Shown: positions 50,280 to 61,724, counted from the first letter of the stretch. The stretch: DNA of 64,000 nt from Magicicada septendecula (GCA_034769895.1 CM068372.1:374747258-374811257); one strand, 5' to 3'. The notes: a model not told the origin generated them from the letters alone. Numbers and translations are program-made.

Positions 50280-50505
50280 TTCCAGAGTCAAAGCTACAGG
50301 TATTGACCATAAGCGATACAATACAAAAATGTCGCCTGTAATGGTCGCAACATCTGGATAGAATGGAGGATAGACGGCTACCTAAAGAGACCCTTTGGAA
50401 CAAGGAATGTACGAAGATCAAGAACAAGATAGGAAGACATACTGTGAAGACGAAACAGGCAATGTGCCTAGTCCGTGAAGTGAAGAAGACGAAGAAGAAT
50501 AAGTG
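50280..50505 (+). pseudogene. RTE-type LINE 3' fragment, plus strand
   Basis: Encodes QQWSQHLDRMEDRRLPKETLW in a broken frame (50330-50400), then the 3' hairpin (50451-50474) and a GAAGAAGAC tail (50478-50500). Its truncated 5' end abuts the truncated 5' end of the minus-strand copy at 50272, so the two are head to head. Confidence 0.75.
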
Positions 50506-50929
50506 TTAATAAGAATAAAAGATGATTTGAGGCAACTCAGGTTTGCGTCAACTAATTGAGTAAGTTTGGAAGTCTAGAGATCGGATTCTCGATCGGGTAG
50601 TCTTGTTAGCAGCGTTCGTAATTCTGATTTCGTCGTTACTTGTAAAACTGGTACTTCCTTCGTACTGGACCCAACAGTTTTGTCCATTACGAAGCGAATA
50701 GCAGTTCTACTACAAGTAACGACAAAATTTATAAAACCAGATTATCGTAAGTCATGTTATTGTCTATCTTGGGGCTGAATTAGCGTCACCAGTACACGAG
50801 ACTTCTAATTAATATAGCTACTTTTACGTGTAAATGCTGTGATTGAAATGGATTGGGAAAACGATATGTAGAGTGAAATACAAAATACGGCAACAAGTTC
50901 TAAAACGAATTTGTGTATAGAGGAATGTA
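50506..50929. other. No gene seen
   Basis: Unassigned. Confidence 0.3.
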
Positions 50930-51544
50930 AGCTTTCACACCGGTCGGTGTTTACACTGTCGACATTTTCTGGACTGTTATGCCGTCGTATGGGGTGACGC
51001 GAACATATGCTTTCATAGAAGAGAAATTCACCAGCCTCTCCACCTCAACTCCACTCTCACCTACACGTCGGTGGGCCCTGTTACGCCGAGCAATCCACTC
51101 CAAGGTTGTGGTAACCGATCCCTTCGGCGGAGTGGATCCGTAAGCAAACGAGAGATGGATGCTTCTGTCAGGGGAGTCTGGGGGTATCCTGGGTCCTGGC
51201 CTGGCAGGATGTGCATCTAGTGTGGAGGCGGAAGAGGCTATAGTAGCTCAATGGCTGCACACTTGGGCTGAGTCAGTTAGCTCTACTGCGACCGGGCAGA
51301 GAGAGCTCGTCAGCTGAGGTGAAAGCAACTCTCTAGGGAAAGAGCACCCCGAAATCAAAGCTCCTGGTTCTTCAGGTTGGGGGTTGGATCGGAGAATTCA
51401 CATATCCCATCTGTCAAAGTCTTTTATATGCAGAAACCTATCAGTTTCTCAGCCAATCAGTTATACAAACTGGCGGAGGCTGTTAATGGAGACCTTGACT
51501 CAGTAATAGGTTGTCGCGCCGCTGAAGAAGAAGAAGAAGAAGAA
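50930..51544 (+). mobile_element. Probable internally deleted RTE-type LINE (leader joined to 3' end)
   Basis: The GC-rich segment 50990-51400 (phrases such as GTGAAAGCAACTCTCTAGGG and GGTTCTTCAGGTTGGGGGTTGG) looks like the untranslated leader of insect RTE-type LINEs. It joins near 51470 to about 75 bases identical in layout to the 3' end at 21020-21086, followed by a short GAA tail (51523-51544). The RT and endonuclease are absent. The leader assignment is from memory of family style and needs a search. Confidence 0.5.
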
Positions 51545-52828
51545 CGTGGTCTACGAAAAAAAGAGTCTCTGAACAAACGCGCCCGCGGCACTGACGATGT
51601 TCGTACAGGTAAGTTCGAAATGTCTGGCACTATTTACAGCCCTAACTACCCGATAAATGTTGACAGTGTAAACTTGTGTATAATTATGTTTATTTGAAAA
51701 AATCAACAGTACATTATTTTTAAACGAAACTGTCGTTTTTTACAGCTCTTTCTTTCATTCGCTGTTTGAAACACACTTCTTAAAAGCTACATTTTGAAGG
51801 CAGCGGTAAGACTAACTTTATTGCGAAAGCATAGAAACACGATTAGGAAATTTTCTTTATACTCTTAAAATATTTTCCTTTTTCTAAATTAATAATTATG
51901 AAAACATTTAACAATAATGTATTCACAAAGATGATTAAAAGGTGTTGAAGATAAACGAAAGTATAGAAAAATTGAATGTCGCATTGTGTAATTAACATTC
52001 GATTGCAGTACTTGTAGTGTGTAATACGAACTGGGTATAATTACAGAAGATTTGAATAAATAAACAACATTGATCAGGCGATATATTAAAATAACATGAA
52101 TGTGATTGCTTTCGCAGGTGTGTATGTACGAGGAAGCTGTATAGCATGACCGTTGGTTGGTCTCGTAATTCAATCAGACTATACATTAAGCTGTCGTTAG
52201 TCGCTGATGAGTTGACTTCCTGCTCTGTCACGATTGATGTGAAACTCTTCCTTACTGTGGTCTAGCGTCTCTCTTTCTCTCCCTCTCTCTCTGCTTAATG
52301 AATGTTGCATTGACAGTAAATACACGTAGACTTAATCCAAATAGGAAAGTAGAATTAAATGAATATGACTATAGACTGGATTAAGAAATGCCACAGGTAT
52401 AGCCTACAAATGTGAGGAGACTTCATGTTTTCTAGCAGATTACTGAGTTTATACCTGTTGCTTCTGTATATCTGCGCATAATGTGAGACAATATTTAATT
52501 GGACAGTTCGCAGGAAAATGAACTTGATGGAGGACCTGTTAACTCGCCATCAAGGTTTCCTGACCTGACTCGATTAGTGCTGACGGGGTTGTTTAATGTC
52601 AACTACTGCCGCCGTCACACGGGGAACATAAAGGTGTTCTGATGCGAACAGTACAAGAACTTCAAAAACGAGTTACGAACTGCATTGATTTTAACAGCGG
52701 AATTATTATAAATTTATTGAAAACTAATAATTTTAACTTATTTGTGTTTTTTTAACATCATGTTCCAGATAACTCAATATAATTGTTATTGGCTTTAATG
52801 CTGATAACTTTGATATTTTGTTTCATTT
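51545..52828. other. No gene seen
   Basis: AT-rich, with a short CT-rich patch near 52268-52292. Confidence 0.4.
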
Positions 52829-53407
52829 ATAATATAATCGCAATCTTCTATCGTGGTGTATGTTCATAACCTAAAGATACCATACATATGAATTACAATA
52901 ACGTTTTAATTACTCACATTCTTACTTTCGATCGATTTCGGATGATGAAATAAGATCTAATATATATGAACAATACCGAATATACAAACATGTAAAAGAA
53001 GAGGGCTACGAAAATCTATTGAACAACATGACGGGCTTCAAAAATCGTATCATTTGAGATATCGCGGCAATATTAAAATCAACATACACTAATCAGCTGA
53101 TATAATATATAGATCTGAATTTTAACATAAACACTCCGCAACAAACTCAGTTCTCGAGAAACTTTGGACACAACCGTACGTTCACGATCATTAGTCAGTG
53201 TTTATGAATTCGTTTTTTGTAAATAGTGACTGTTTTAAAATATTGTGACCGCAAGTGCACAGTGTATATGTCCTGACGATGGTCTATGACCGAAATCGAT
53301 CGAAACTAAGAATGTGAGTAATGAAAACTCTATTATAAATCATGTGTATGGTATCTTTAGGTTATAAACAATGAATTCATCACAATAGAAGATTGAGATT
53401 ATAGGTA
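52829..53407. mobile_element. Inverted-repeat element with hammerhead motif
   Basis: Arms of about 120 bases (52829-52950 and 53280-53407) are inverted copies with scattered differences, around a 330-base centre. The inner end of the right arm adjoins a hammerhead motif. The left arm keeps only its second half (GAAATCGATCGAAA on the minus strand). Confidence 0.65.
53265..53305 (+). ncRNA. Hammerhead motif, intact core, poor helix I
   Basis: CTGACGA (53273-53279), extra T, helix II GGTC/GACC with loop TAT, GAAA (53292-53295), loop-less palindromic helix III ATCGAT, cleavage base C53301. Only about two helix I pairs remain. Confidence 0.5.
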
Positions 53408-54104
53408 CCGTTAGTAAGCAATAAGTGTGTGTATATTATAAATACATCACATTATCATTATTTTCTACTGCGTTTTGTTTTTAATTAAAGTCAAAATTTT
53501 CAAACTCAAACCTATACTATTAAGAGACCAATAATTGTATGTAGCTATGTTTTTGTTTCTCGAAAACGGCTCTAACGATTTTCTCGGAAGTTGGGTCATT
53601 TTCCGCAAAATTCGTCTAAGGGCCTTTATTTTAAAATATTGCGGGACCGATACCGCGGGACAATTAATTATTGCTAGGCAACTGCAATTTCTAACCAGCC
53701 GTCGATAAATGCAAACGGCGCAGTATCAATATATCAATATGTTTATATATGAAGAAGAATAAATAGCTGTTGCAATCAATGTAAATAAACAAAATAAGAG
53801 TTGAGACGAACAATAATTGTATACCCTATCTAATAATATTAAGCGAGCAATAACGTATTTAATTTATAACGTGTTCCCTGTACGCTGTTGTGTTTTCTGT
53901 GTTCTCTGAGGTAAGCATTAATACACGGACACGTCATGAACAAAAAAATTTAAGGATTGTATTGAAACGTTCGAAAAAGGTTGTTAGTAAGCTAAAGTTT
54001 ATGAGTTTTTTGAAACTGTTGCTTTTGCTTCTTTGTGACTTACAACAGAAAGGTACCTTTTATTATAGAGTTAAACGCTCGGGGTGGTGCGTGGGGTATG
54101 TTAC

Positions 54105-54935
54105 CTAAATATGGATTACAAAATATGGATCAACTACTTAGTTCTATACGAAATCCTAATATAGCCTTTGGTGGAAAGGTTGTTGTCTTTGGAGGAAATT
54201 TCCGGTAATGTTTGCCCGTTCAACCTCGTGCTAACCGCAGTGAGTTGGTAGACTTTTCGATTAAACAGTCTTTGGCGTCATTTTAACTTCTTTTCACTGA
54301 CAGAAAATATGCGTGTGAATCCAGAGCAAAGAGACTTTGCTGAATATTTATTAAAAGTTGGCAATGGAGACTTGCCAGTAAATGCTATGGATGAGATTGG
54401 ACTACCAGAGGATATTCTTTCCAACGGCAATCTTACTGAAGATTCGGAGACTGTCTGGCTAAAAACAGATATGAAGATACAAAGGACAGGGCTATACTAG
54501 AACCAATAATAAAGATGTTAATAAAATTAATGCAGAAATTATTGAAAAGCTTCCTGGAGAGTTTAAAGTTTACAACAGTTATGATTCTGTCAAAGATCAA
54601 CCAGAAGGAGGTCTCGAATTTACTTCTGAATTCCTGAATTCCGTTGTAATGGCTGATCTACCACCACATGAACTGAAACTTGTAAAAAATACAATAATAA
54701 TGCTCTTGCAAAACTTGGATACGAATAGGAAATTATTTTGCTATGACCATCCACTAAGCTCAAGGACAAACATTTGAATTCGTTGGTATCTACTTACTTA
54801 TATCAGTTTTTATGCATGGAATGTTGTATGTAGCATTTTCTAGAATAAAAAGACGAAGCAGCTTAAAAGTTCTTTTGCCACCAGAAAATCCTCACCATAC
54901 ACGAAATGTTGTATGGAAAGAAGTACTAAATACTA
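54105..54935 (+). pseudogene. Pif1-type helicase relic of a Helitron
   Basis: Frames in order give NPNIAFGGKVVVFGGNFR (54160-54210, helicase motif II/III region), then MRVNPEQRDFAEYLLKVGNGDLPVNAMDEIGLPEDIL (54309-54420). Next comes INAEIIEKLPGEFKVYNSYDSVKDQPEGGLEFTSEFLNSVV-like text (54525-54650). After a gap near 54735 a QGQTFEFVGIYL block (54765-54800) is followed by MHGMLYVAFSRIKRRSSLKVLLPP (54812-54890). These are successive blocks of the C-terminal half of Helitron helicases, an enzyme that unwinds DNA during rolling-circle transposition. The region between PPHELKL and the QGQT block is largely deleted. Stops and frameshifts also occur, and the Walker A part is missing. Confidence 0.8.
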
Positions 54936-54973
54936 GAAGACTTTACTATAACTTTCCAATAATTTTGTATTAT

Positions 54974-55159
54974 TTTTCTTTTATAAAATTGCTAAACTGC
55001 TATAATTGTTTTTATTATTTAGACAAAGCTTTTCGTCATTACTGACATCTTCAGGTCTTAAACAACGATGTTTAAGACCTGAAGATGTCAGTAATGACGA
55101 AAAGCTTTGTCTAAATAATAAAAACAATTATAGCAGTTTAGCAATTTTATAAAAGAAAA
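54974..55159. repeat. Perfect 91-bp inverted repeat with 4-base loop
   Basis: Left arm 54974-55064 and right arm 55069-55159 are exact reverse complements around loop ACGA. Each arm contains a hammerhead motif, so both strands can carry one. Its perfection within a decayed host element suggests recent origin or gene conversion between arms. Confidence 0.95.
55071..55115 (+). ncRNA. Hammerhead motif in right arm (mirrored at 55018-55062 on minus)
   Basis: TTTA-A-GAC (55071-55078), CTGAAGA (55079-55085), extra T, helix II GTCA/TGAC around GTAA, GAAA (55099-55102), loop-less palindromic helix III AAGCTT, cleavage base T55108, then GTCTAAA closing helix I with one bulged base. Required core bases are all present on both strands. 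Confidence 0.65.
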
Positions 55160-55430
55160 GTAAGGATGGCTGCTAATTTAAACAATACGAAGAATTTTGT
55201 ATTACTTTTGTATTATACTGTATTTTGTATTATTCTATTTACTTGTATTTTTTATATGTGTATAATGCAATTGCTATTATTTTAAATGTTTATACAATAC
55301 ACGTATAGTTTCTGTTTACGTTTACAAATTTCTGCTTATGTTTACAAATCCTAGACAACTTAATGTAAAAATAATCTGTATATATATAAATAAATATTAA
55401 AACCGAGCAAAGCTCGGTCCCCCGAATTTT

Positions 55431-55837
55431 GTTTTTAACTAGCATTATTTACATAAATTTCTTCAGAAGGAAATTATAAAATTTTATTAAAAATTTTTCT
55501 TTGTTTATTAACAATTTAAAAAATTATTGCATACCAAACCTAAAAATTATATTTTCCGACTTCAAGCATTTTTCAGCAATTTGATTAAAAACTACTAGTG
55601 TTACAGATCTGAGACCGCTTTTTCCATATATATATTAGGTCTCGACCAATAATTGTGTTCCTGGAATTTTCATCTTACATTATTTTATCTAGCAGAAACG
55701 TGGGTAAACGTTTTAACAAACCATAACAAGAGAACAAAGCATTTCCGGACTTTTGTTTATGTGACATTTTTTCCCTTATTTTTAGTTTGAGGTAATTCCT
55801 TTTTCAGTTTTGTTAGTTTTATTAGCAGCCATCTTAA
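55431..55837. other. No gene seen
   Basis: AT-rich. ATTAGCAGCCATCTTAAC at 55820-55840 is the near inverse of GGATGGCTGCTAATTT at 55164-55180, linking the flanks of the two neighbouring fold-back elements. Confidence 0.4.
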
Positions 55838-56043
55838 CACCAACTTCGTCACTACTTATTGCCACACTGCTAAATACTTCGTTCTTGACTAGGCCTTTTG
55901 GTGTCTCCACCGTCTTCAGGTCTTAAATGACTAAGACCATCTCAGGACTACCGTTTAAGACCTGAATAAGGTGGAGACACCAAAAGGCCTAGTCAAGAAC
56001 GAAGTATTTAGCAGTGTAGCAATAAGTAGTGACAAAGTTGGTA
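55838..56043. mobile_element. Fold-back element with degenerate hammerhead motifs
   Basis: Inverted arms of about 92 bases (55838-55930 and 55953-56043) with a few differences. Each arm shows helix II GGTG/CACC around GAGA and palindromic helix III AGGCCT, but the second core box is AAAA. The left arm keeps CTGAAGA (minus, 55913-55919). The right arm has CTGAATA (55962-55968). It shares the TTCAGGTCTTAAA centre phrase with the 55-kb fold-back, so the two are related. Confidence 0.7.
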
Positions 56044-56550
56044 ACTCCCTTTCCTCCCGGAACTCTGTTTAGTAAACTCTGTTTACTACCATTTTAGGAG
56101 CTTAATCTTCAGGAAAGTTACATGCACATGCACACAATAAATAAATATAACGTATACAAACAATATATATATAACAAACATTTTTTCCAATGTAACAATA
56201 TGATTTATGTAATATTTAGTTGAAAAGTATAATGTGAAAATCAGCATCTACTTTGGTGTGTGATAAATAATGCTGGACGTTAAGACAAGCGTGTTTGAGA
56301 GCCTTACGCGCAATACGTTTCACTACGACGCTAGAGCTCACAACAGGAAACAGAGTATATTGATGGTTTAATTAAAGTCATGCTGGAAACTGTACGTAGG
56401 CACGAGTGTGCTGGGAAATGAGGAACGTTCGAGCGTTGCTTGTGGTTACAGAACAAACTGCGTAGCGTGTCACAGCATTGGAACTCGGCAACAACTCGCA
56501 ACGATTTGAGTTGTATCTGTCAGATGGAAAGTTATGAAGCGGTAAGGAAA
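56044..56550. other. No gene seen
   Basis: Unassigned. Confidence 0.35.
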
Positions 56551-56958
56551 TTTATACAAAGGTTCTTTAAAAATATATAAGCACTTGGTACGTTTCACAG
56601 ATTTTATTTAACTCTGACAGCTGTTTCGACTTCTTAAGCCATTTGAATATAAATTAAATATAAACTGAATAATATCAGATTATATTTAGTTTTTACAGAC
56701 TTAGCTCCTGCAACCTCCTCTCTGTCTTCAAACCTTACACATGTTCCGATACACGCCCTAAACAGATGTCAACCACCCTTACATCCTCTGTTTAGTGTTC
56801 ACTCATCTCTTTGACAATGGCTTAAGACGTCGAAACAGCTGTCAGAGTTAAATAAAACCTGTGAAACGTACCAATTGTTTATATATTTTTAAAAAAACCT
56901 TTGTATTAATATGTTTCATCAAGTGCCCAATGAGTCATCAATTAATATCGTGAAAAGA
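56551..56958. mobile_element. Inverted-repeat element with hammerhead-like motifs, second copy of the 11.5-kb family
   Basis: Arms 56551-56640 and 56816-56909 are inverted copies. The right half matches 11744-12062. GTCGAAACAGCTGTCAGAG occurs on the plus strand at 56830-56847 and on the minus strand at 56612-56630. The palindromic helix III and GAAA box survive in both arms. The first core box reads TTGACAA in the right arm and is lost in the left. Confidence 0.6.
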
Positions 56959-58699
56959 AATTTATACTCTTCAGGTCACTGGTATTCGTCAATGGAATTG
57001 TTGCAATGAGAAAAGTAACAAGAATTAGCTACCGCCAGAGTAACAACAAATTTACAACAATATGGAAAGAGCAAATCATTTCAAAGACATAAATGTTTTC
57101 TTGCTTAATACTTGTTATTTCAATAGACGCCTCTCCTTCTCTCTCCTCCTCTCACTGATTCAAACTCTTCACGTCTCCAAAGTCTACATCTACAAAGTCC
57201 TACATCCTCAACATCCTGCCTCAAGTGGAAGCATTCCTTTGTCTTCCCTTACAGTTCGTCCCGCTCGCTGGACCCTCCACAACCAATGTCATTGATCTCG
57301 GGTGTCTCAACCGGTGTCCCATCACCTTGTCACGCCTTGTGTTGTAGTACTCCAAAAATTTCTAGTTTCTCCCATTATTTACAGAATCCGCTCATTTGTT
57401 ATTTTGCCCACAAATTTTATTTTAAACTTTCTGTGGCTATCATTTTAAACACTTCAAACAGCCATTTTAGGGTGCCAAAATTTGGAAACTGAATAGAAGA
57501 AGATCGCAAAAGAATTAGAAGCTTTGAATTATGGGTATAGAAATGTAGCCTACGAATGTTATGAATGAATTACAGGACAGCCGCTTCTGTATTACTAGAA
57601 ATAAGAAATAAAAAATAGGTTCTCGTAACAGATTAAAAATGTTGTATCTAAAATGCTTGAGACAGATTACTGAAAAGATGACACCAAGGAAGACCTTATT
57701 GGACGTGGTAAAGTACAAACTAAAAGGCCTAAAGGTAGCTCTCTAATGGTGGGGGTGGGTAGGGTTAAGCAAAACAACGAGACGTTTACTATACTATGTA
57801 ATTTGATTATTATTTCGAGATTTTTTTTTGAAATTTTGAGTATTGCGAGAGAAGTACACCAGCAATTAGAGCCCGTCAAACGTGACACATGTTAGCTTTG
57901 TTCGAGGGTGGGCGACGAAAGGGAACAAACCTTTCCTTTCCGTTAAAACGTCGTAAAAACCGTTTACGAATAATGAGCAGTACGGCACATGTTGCAACGA
58001 ACTGGACCATGCGTGGGAACGCTTGACTCCACAATTAGAACAAAGGAAGACTACCCTTACATCTGTCCAGTAACGAGAAAAATACATAGTCAACGGTAAG
58101 AGTATTGTTCAAAACCATGTGTGCGACTTCTAGTAAGACAATAGTTGATGCACAGACAATGGGACAGGCGACTGAGTGACGCTTGTCGAGAGCACAGATG
58201 TTATGCCACCCGTAAGTCATCGAAGGAAGGCGTTAGTGTCTCAACAATAAGGGAATTCGACACGCTACACCAAAAGTAGCAGATGTGATTTCGGAAACAA
58301 GGCCTTAACACTGATTCCAGGAACAGGGCAACGGACGTAAGACAGCGACTCGTCGAGTCCACGTGGACTGCGTCAAACTCAAGTTGAGAAAGCCAACCAG
58401 CCAATGAGGAACGAGAATTCCGAAGGGAGCTACTGAAGGGGATGGTACTGACAGGAGCCGGAGACCAGAGAGCAAATCTCGTGAAAGAACATCCCTCTCC
58501 AAACGGCACTGGGTGGAGAATTCGCCAGAAATACAGACTGGAGACGAGAGGACACAGGGAGGTCCATGAAATAAGCCTATCAGAAATGATTTGGTGGGAA
58601 GTTGGAGCGATCATCGGAGTTACAAGAGTGGGAATATCGAAAGAAATAAAAACTGTATACGCAAGGGGACGCGCTCTCAGTCTATCCAAAATTTTATCT
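56959..58699. other. No gene recognised
   Basis: A pyrimidine-rich patch (57120-57370) and a 162-codon minus-strand frame (58201-58689) show no motif I recognise. The longest overlapping plus frame is also unmatched. Confidence 0.3.
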
Positions 58700-60620
58700 C
58701 AGTCTATTCAAATTTTAGCTCAGTTTATTTGAATTTGTATCTTAGTTTTATAAAAACTTAGCGCCGTATTTCAGTTATACCGTATTTCAGTAGAGACGAT
58801 AAAGACTTTGTTCAGACTAAATGGAAGTGCGTAAACCAGACTTAGAACGCCAAAACGGGACGGTAGTGTTCGCGATGAAGCGTGAATAACAATCTTTATA
58901 AATTATATGTAATACACTGTCATAAAGGTGATAGCATTTTGCAGTGACATTCTTGAACCATTACATAAAAGTAGTGATACTACACTGTTTCGTAATTGAG
59001 TCAAGAAATAGCAGTGTGTATAATTGCCTAATGAACTTGAAAACAATCTAGGCGCCGCAAGAGGGTGAACGTGCAAGATGAAAAACTATTAGGTGCATAC
59101 GGCATCAAACAGTGAACCGCGTCAATAGACTCACGCGAATATGCATAGTCGACAGATTCCAAGTGCAATGCCGCAACTTATATTGTGTTAATCTCGAAAC
59201 TCATAGTGACTGTCGCGGAGTGCGGACGGATGTTCTCGAACGATGTACATATAGAAATCGGAAGTGTCAATCACGAGTGCTATATGGATTAACATCAACC
59301 ATCAACGAAGGGACCCGCATGGATACACCATGGGAGCGATACATCACGACGGAACGAGTAATGTACAAAAATTAATCTCTTATTATAATTATTAACTTAC
59401 CAAATACCACTGACCTGACACTTAGAACCAAACCACCTAAGAATTTTATAAATAAGAGTCAGATAGATACGAATCCATAGGTAGGGATCATTATGTTATA
59501 GAGTATTGTACATGTATTCTCGTTAATATATATATATATATATATATATATGTTTATTGTAACTATGTATGTGTTTTGATATGTCTGTTGCAGGAACAGG
59601 ATTTTAACTATGTATATGTTTAATGTGTGTATTGTTAGTATATGAGTATTTCACGTATATGAATGTTTAATGTGTTTTGACGTAAAACTACTTAATACAA
59701 ATTATGAGCACACCACATTAGTAGCTAGTAACGTCACTACGCACGAAGAAGTGCCTATATTTGATTGTTCTTTTAATTATTTTAAATTTGTTCTTTCAAT
59801 TATTTAAATGTGGTATAGAATTTTACTGTCTTTTAGAAGAATTGTAAATGCTCTTATTATATGATTATGTTATGACATGAATAAGGATGAGATGCGATAT
59901 TTTAATAAACGTACTTTAGAATGGATTCGTTCGTGTTCTATTGATTTGTGTAAGACCTGACTCACAACTTAACTTCTCGCTAAACAGGATCTATAGTTCA
60001 TGATTCAATTCAATATAATTATCAATTACATTACTTACAAAGATACTCAGACTAGAAGCTTAGTTGACAGTTCTAGTCAGAATCAATTTCATGTTTAACA
60101 AGTTTGATTGTGGATTATAAATTAACTCTAATTTAACTCATGCAACTATTTAAAGGAATACATTTAATTAACGTAGTATATGGCTGCCCAACGCGTGGCA
60201 TAAATAACATTGTATATGACCTTCCAAACTTGGGGTTAGATACACTTTAATCACGACCTAATTAAAAAGATAATTCAATTAATTTATGCAATAAAATTAA
60301 TACAATGAAATAACATTGTATATATAAAATCAACTCATCATTAACTCTAAATTTATAATTAGATGAAAATAATCTATGCAATAAAATTAGCATAGATAAT
60401 TAATGGTATATATGGCGTCCAACTGCGGGGCTGTATGAACCGTGAGATACGATAAATTTCGTACCGATATCACCTTCATAAACACAAACTAAGTTTATAA
60501 TTGAATTAATTAAATTATGCAATAAATTTGCATAATTAATAACGTTATAACTAAGACATACAGATAGGCCCGTATAAAAAGTAAGTTCTGCAAAGAACAA
60601 GCAGATAATATAACCTAATA
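58700..60620. other. Possible old LTR-type material with repeated primer-site-like words
   Basis: TATATGGCTGCCCAACGCGTGGC (split at 60178 and 60188) and TATATGGCGTCCAACTGCGGGGC near 60410 resemble primer-binding-site text of Gypsy elements. They sit in an AT-rich array where TTATGCAATAAAATTA-type phrases recur three times (60280-60530). AATAAA signals are near 59903. No pol motif is present. Confidence 0.25.
59525..59551. repeat. (TA)n microsatellite
   Basis: TA run of about 13 units. Confidence 0.9.
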
Positions 60621-60726
60621 ATATCACTAAACATTTCCGAAGATAAGTGAAGAAGGAGAGGCGTCAGTCACGCATAAACGACTGTGTGATGACAAGGTAG
60701 AATTAGATGATAAACGTCGAAACCTG

Positions 60727-61204
60727 GGGCGGATCCAGCAAGAAATTTGGGGGAATACGACGAGAAGTGCTTTAAAGGATTAAAGTATAAATGGTAGAAA
60801 TGAGTGAAGATACAAATACAGTTTGTTATTATCAACACAATACGTTTATTGATATACAAGTATAAAATCATATCTGTGTTTGTCAGTTCATTTTTGTTTT
60901 TAATGATATTTACTTACAGCTTAAAATACACACTACTCATTTGTCGTATGTGTCAAAGGAAAATTAACATGATGTTAATGTATAGTAACAATTTAAAGTA
61001 ATTGAGGAGTAAAACCATTAACTTTTGTTACGAGATATGAATTTTTGGTTTGGTATGAATTGTTATATCATCGTTATATAATAGAAACAATCGTAAAAGC
61101 ATTCTAAAATTACAAAACAACGACAAAAATTTCGTCTGCAGTGACCATTTCGGAGGGGGGGGGCAGAGACAATTCCCCTATTTCGCCTTCCGTGGACCCG
61201 CAAC
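60727..61204. mobile_element. Dispersed repeat with inverted-like ends, copy 2
   Basis: Starts GGGGCGGATCCAGCAAG and ends CCGTGGACCCGC. The internal phrase at 60783-60821 is shared with the element at 48587-48975. A nine-G run lies near 61155. Confidence 0.45.
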
Positions 61205-61724
61205 GATGGCCAAACCAGAAGACAATTTGAACCAGTCCCTACGTCCAATTCGCACTCATTGGACGTAACGTAAGAACGTATACTAATGAGATTCACATCA
61301 TAACATATCATTTATAGATATTTCATCTACCTGTCTACAGTGGATTATTATGACCTTCTTTTCAGGATATTTTATTTATCATAATTAAGTACTTTACTCT
61401 TGTTAAAACGTAAAACTTTGCAGGTAAACTATCCCTCCCCCTTAACTGATCTTCACCAAAATCAATAGGCCTTGTGTCCTCTACAACTCGGGCACAAAAA
61501 GTTTTTGTGAAAAAAATTATTTGATTCTGTTTGAATTTGCGGCAGTTATCGTTCGCCATAGAAAAAATTCTACACACAGACACTTGTCGGAAAACGATTT
61601 TTTTTCATGTTTTGAGGGTAGTAGAATCAGAATCAGACCTTAATCTCGAACACGATTTTGTTCGAGATAAGGGCTAATTCTGATTGTACTACCCTCAAAA
61701 CATGAAGAAAAGTCATTTTTCGAA

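Larger units (their letters stand above)
53511..55430 (+). mobile_element. Defective Helentron-type Helitron
   Basis: The left end, CCTATACTATTAAGAG followed by TCTCGAAAACGGCTCTAACG (53565-53585), is in the style of Helentron 5' ends. A Pif1-type helicase relic occupies the middle. Near the right end a hairpin ACCGAGC-AAA-GCTCGGT (55402-55418) resembles the Helentron terminal hairpin. The Rep nuclease is absent, so the copy is internally deleted. A perfect fold-back element lies inside at 54974-55159. Confidence 0.6.

Noticed and set aside
58201..58689. 162-codon minus-strand frame as a gene
   Set aside because: No recognisable domain, no splice or promoter evidence, and surrounded by repeats; chance openness cannot be excluded.
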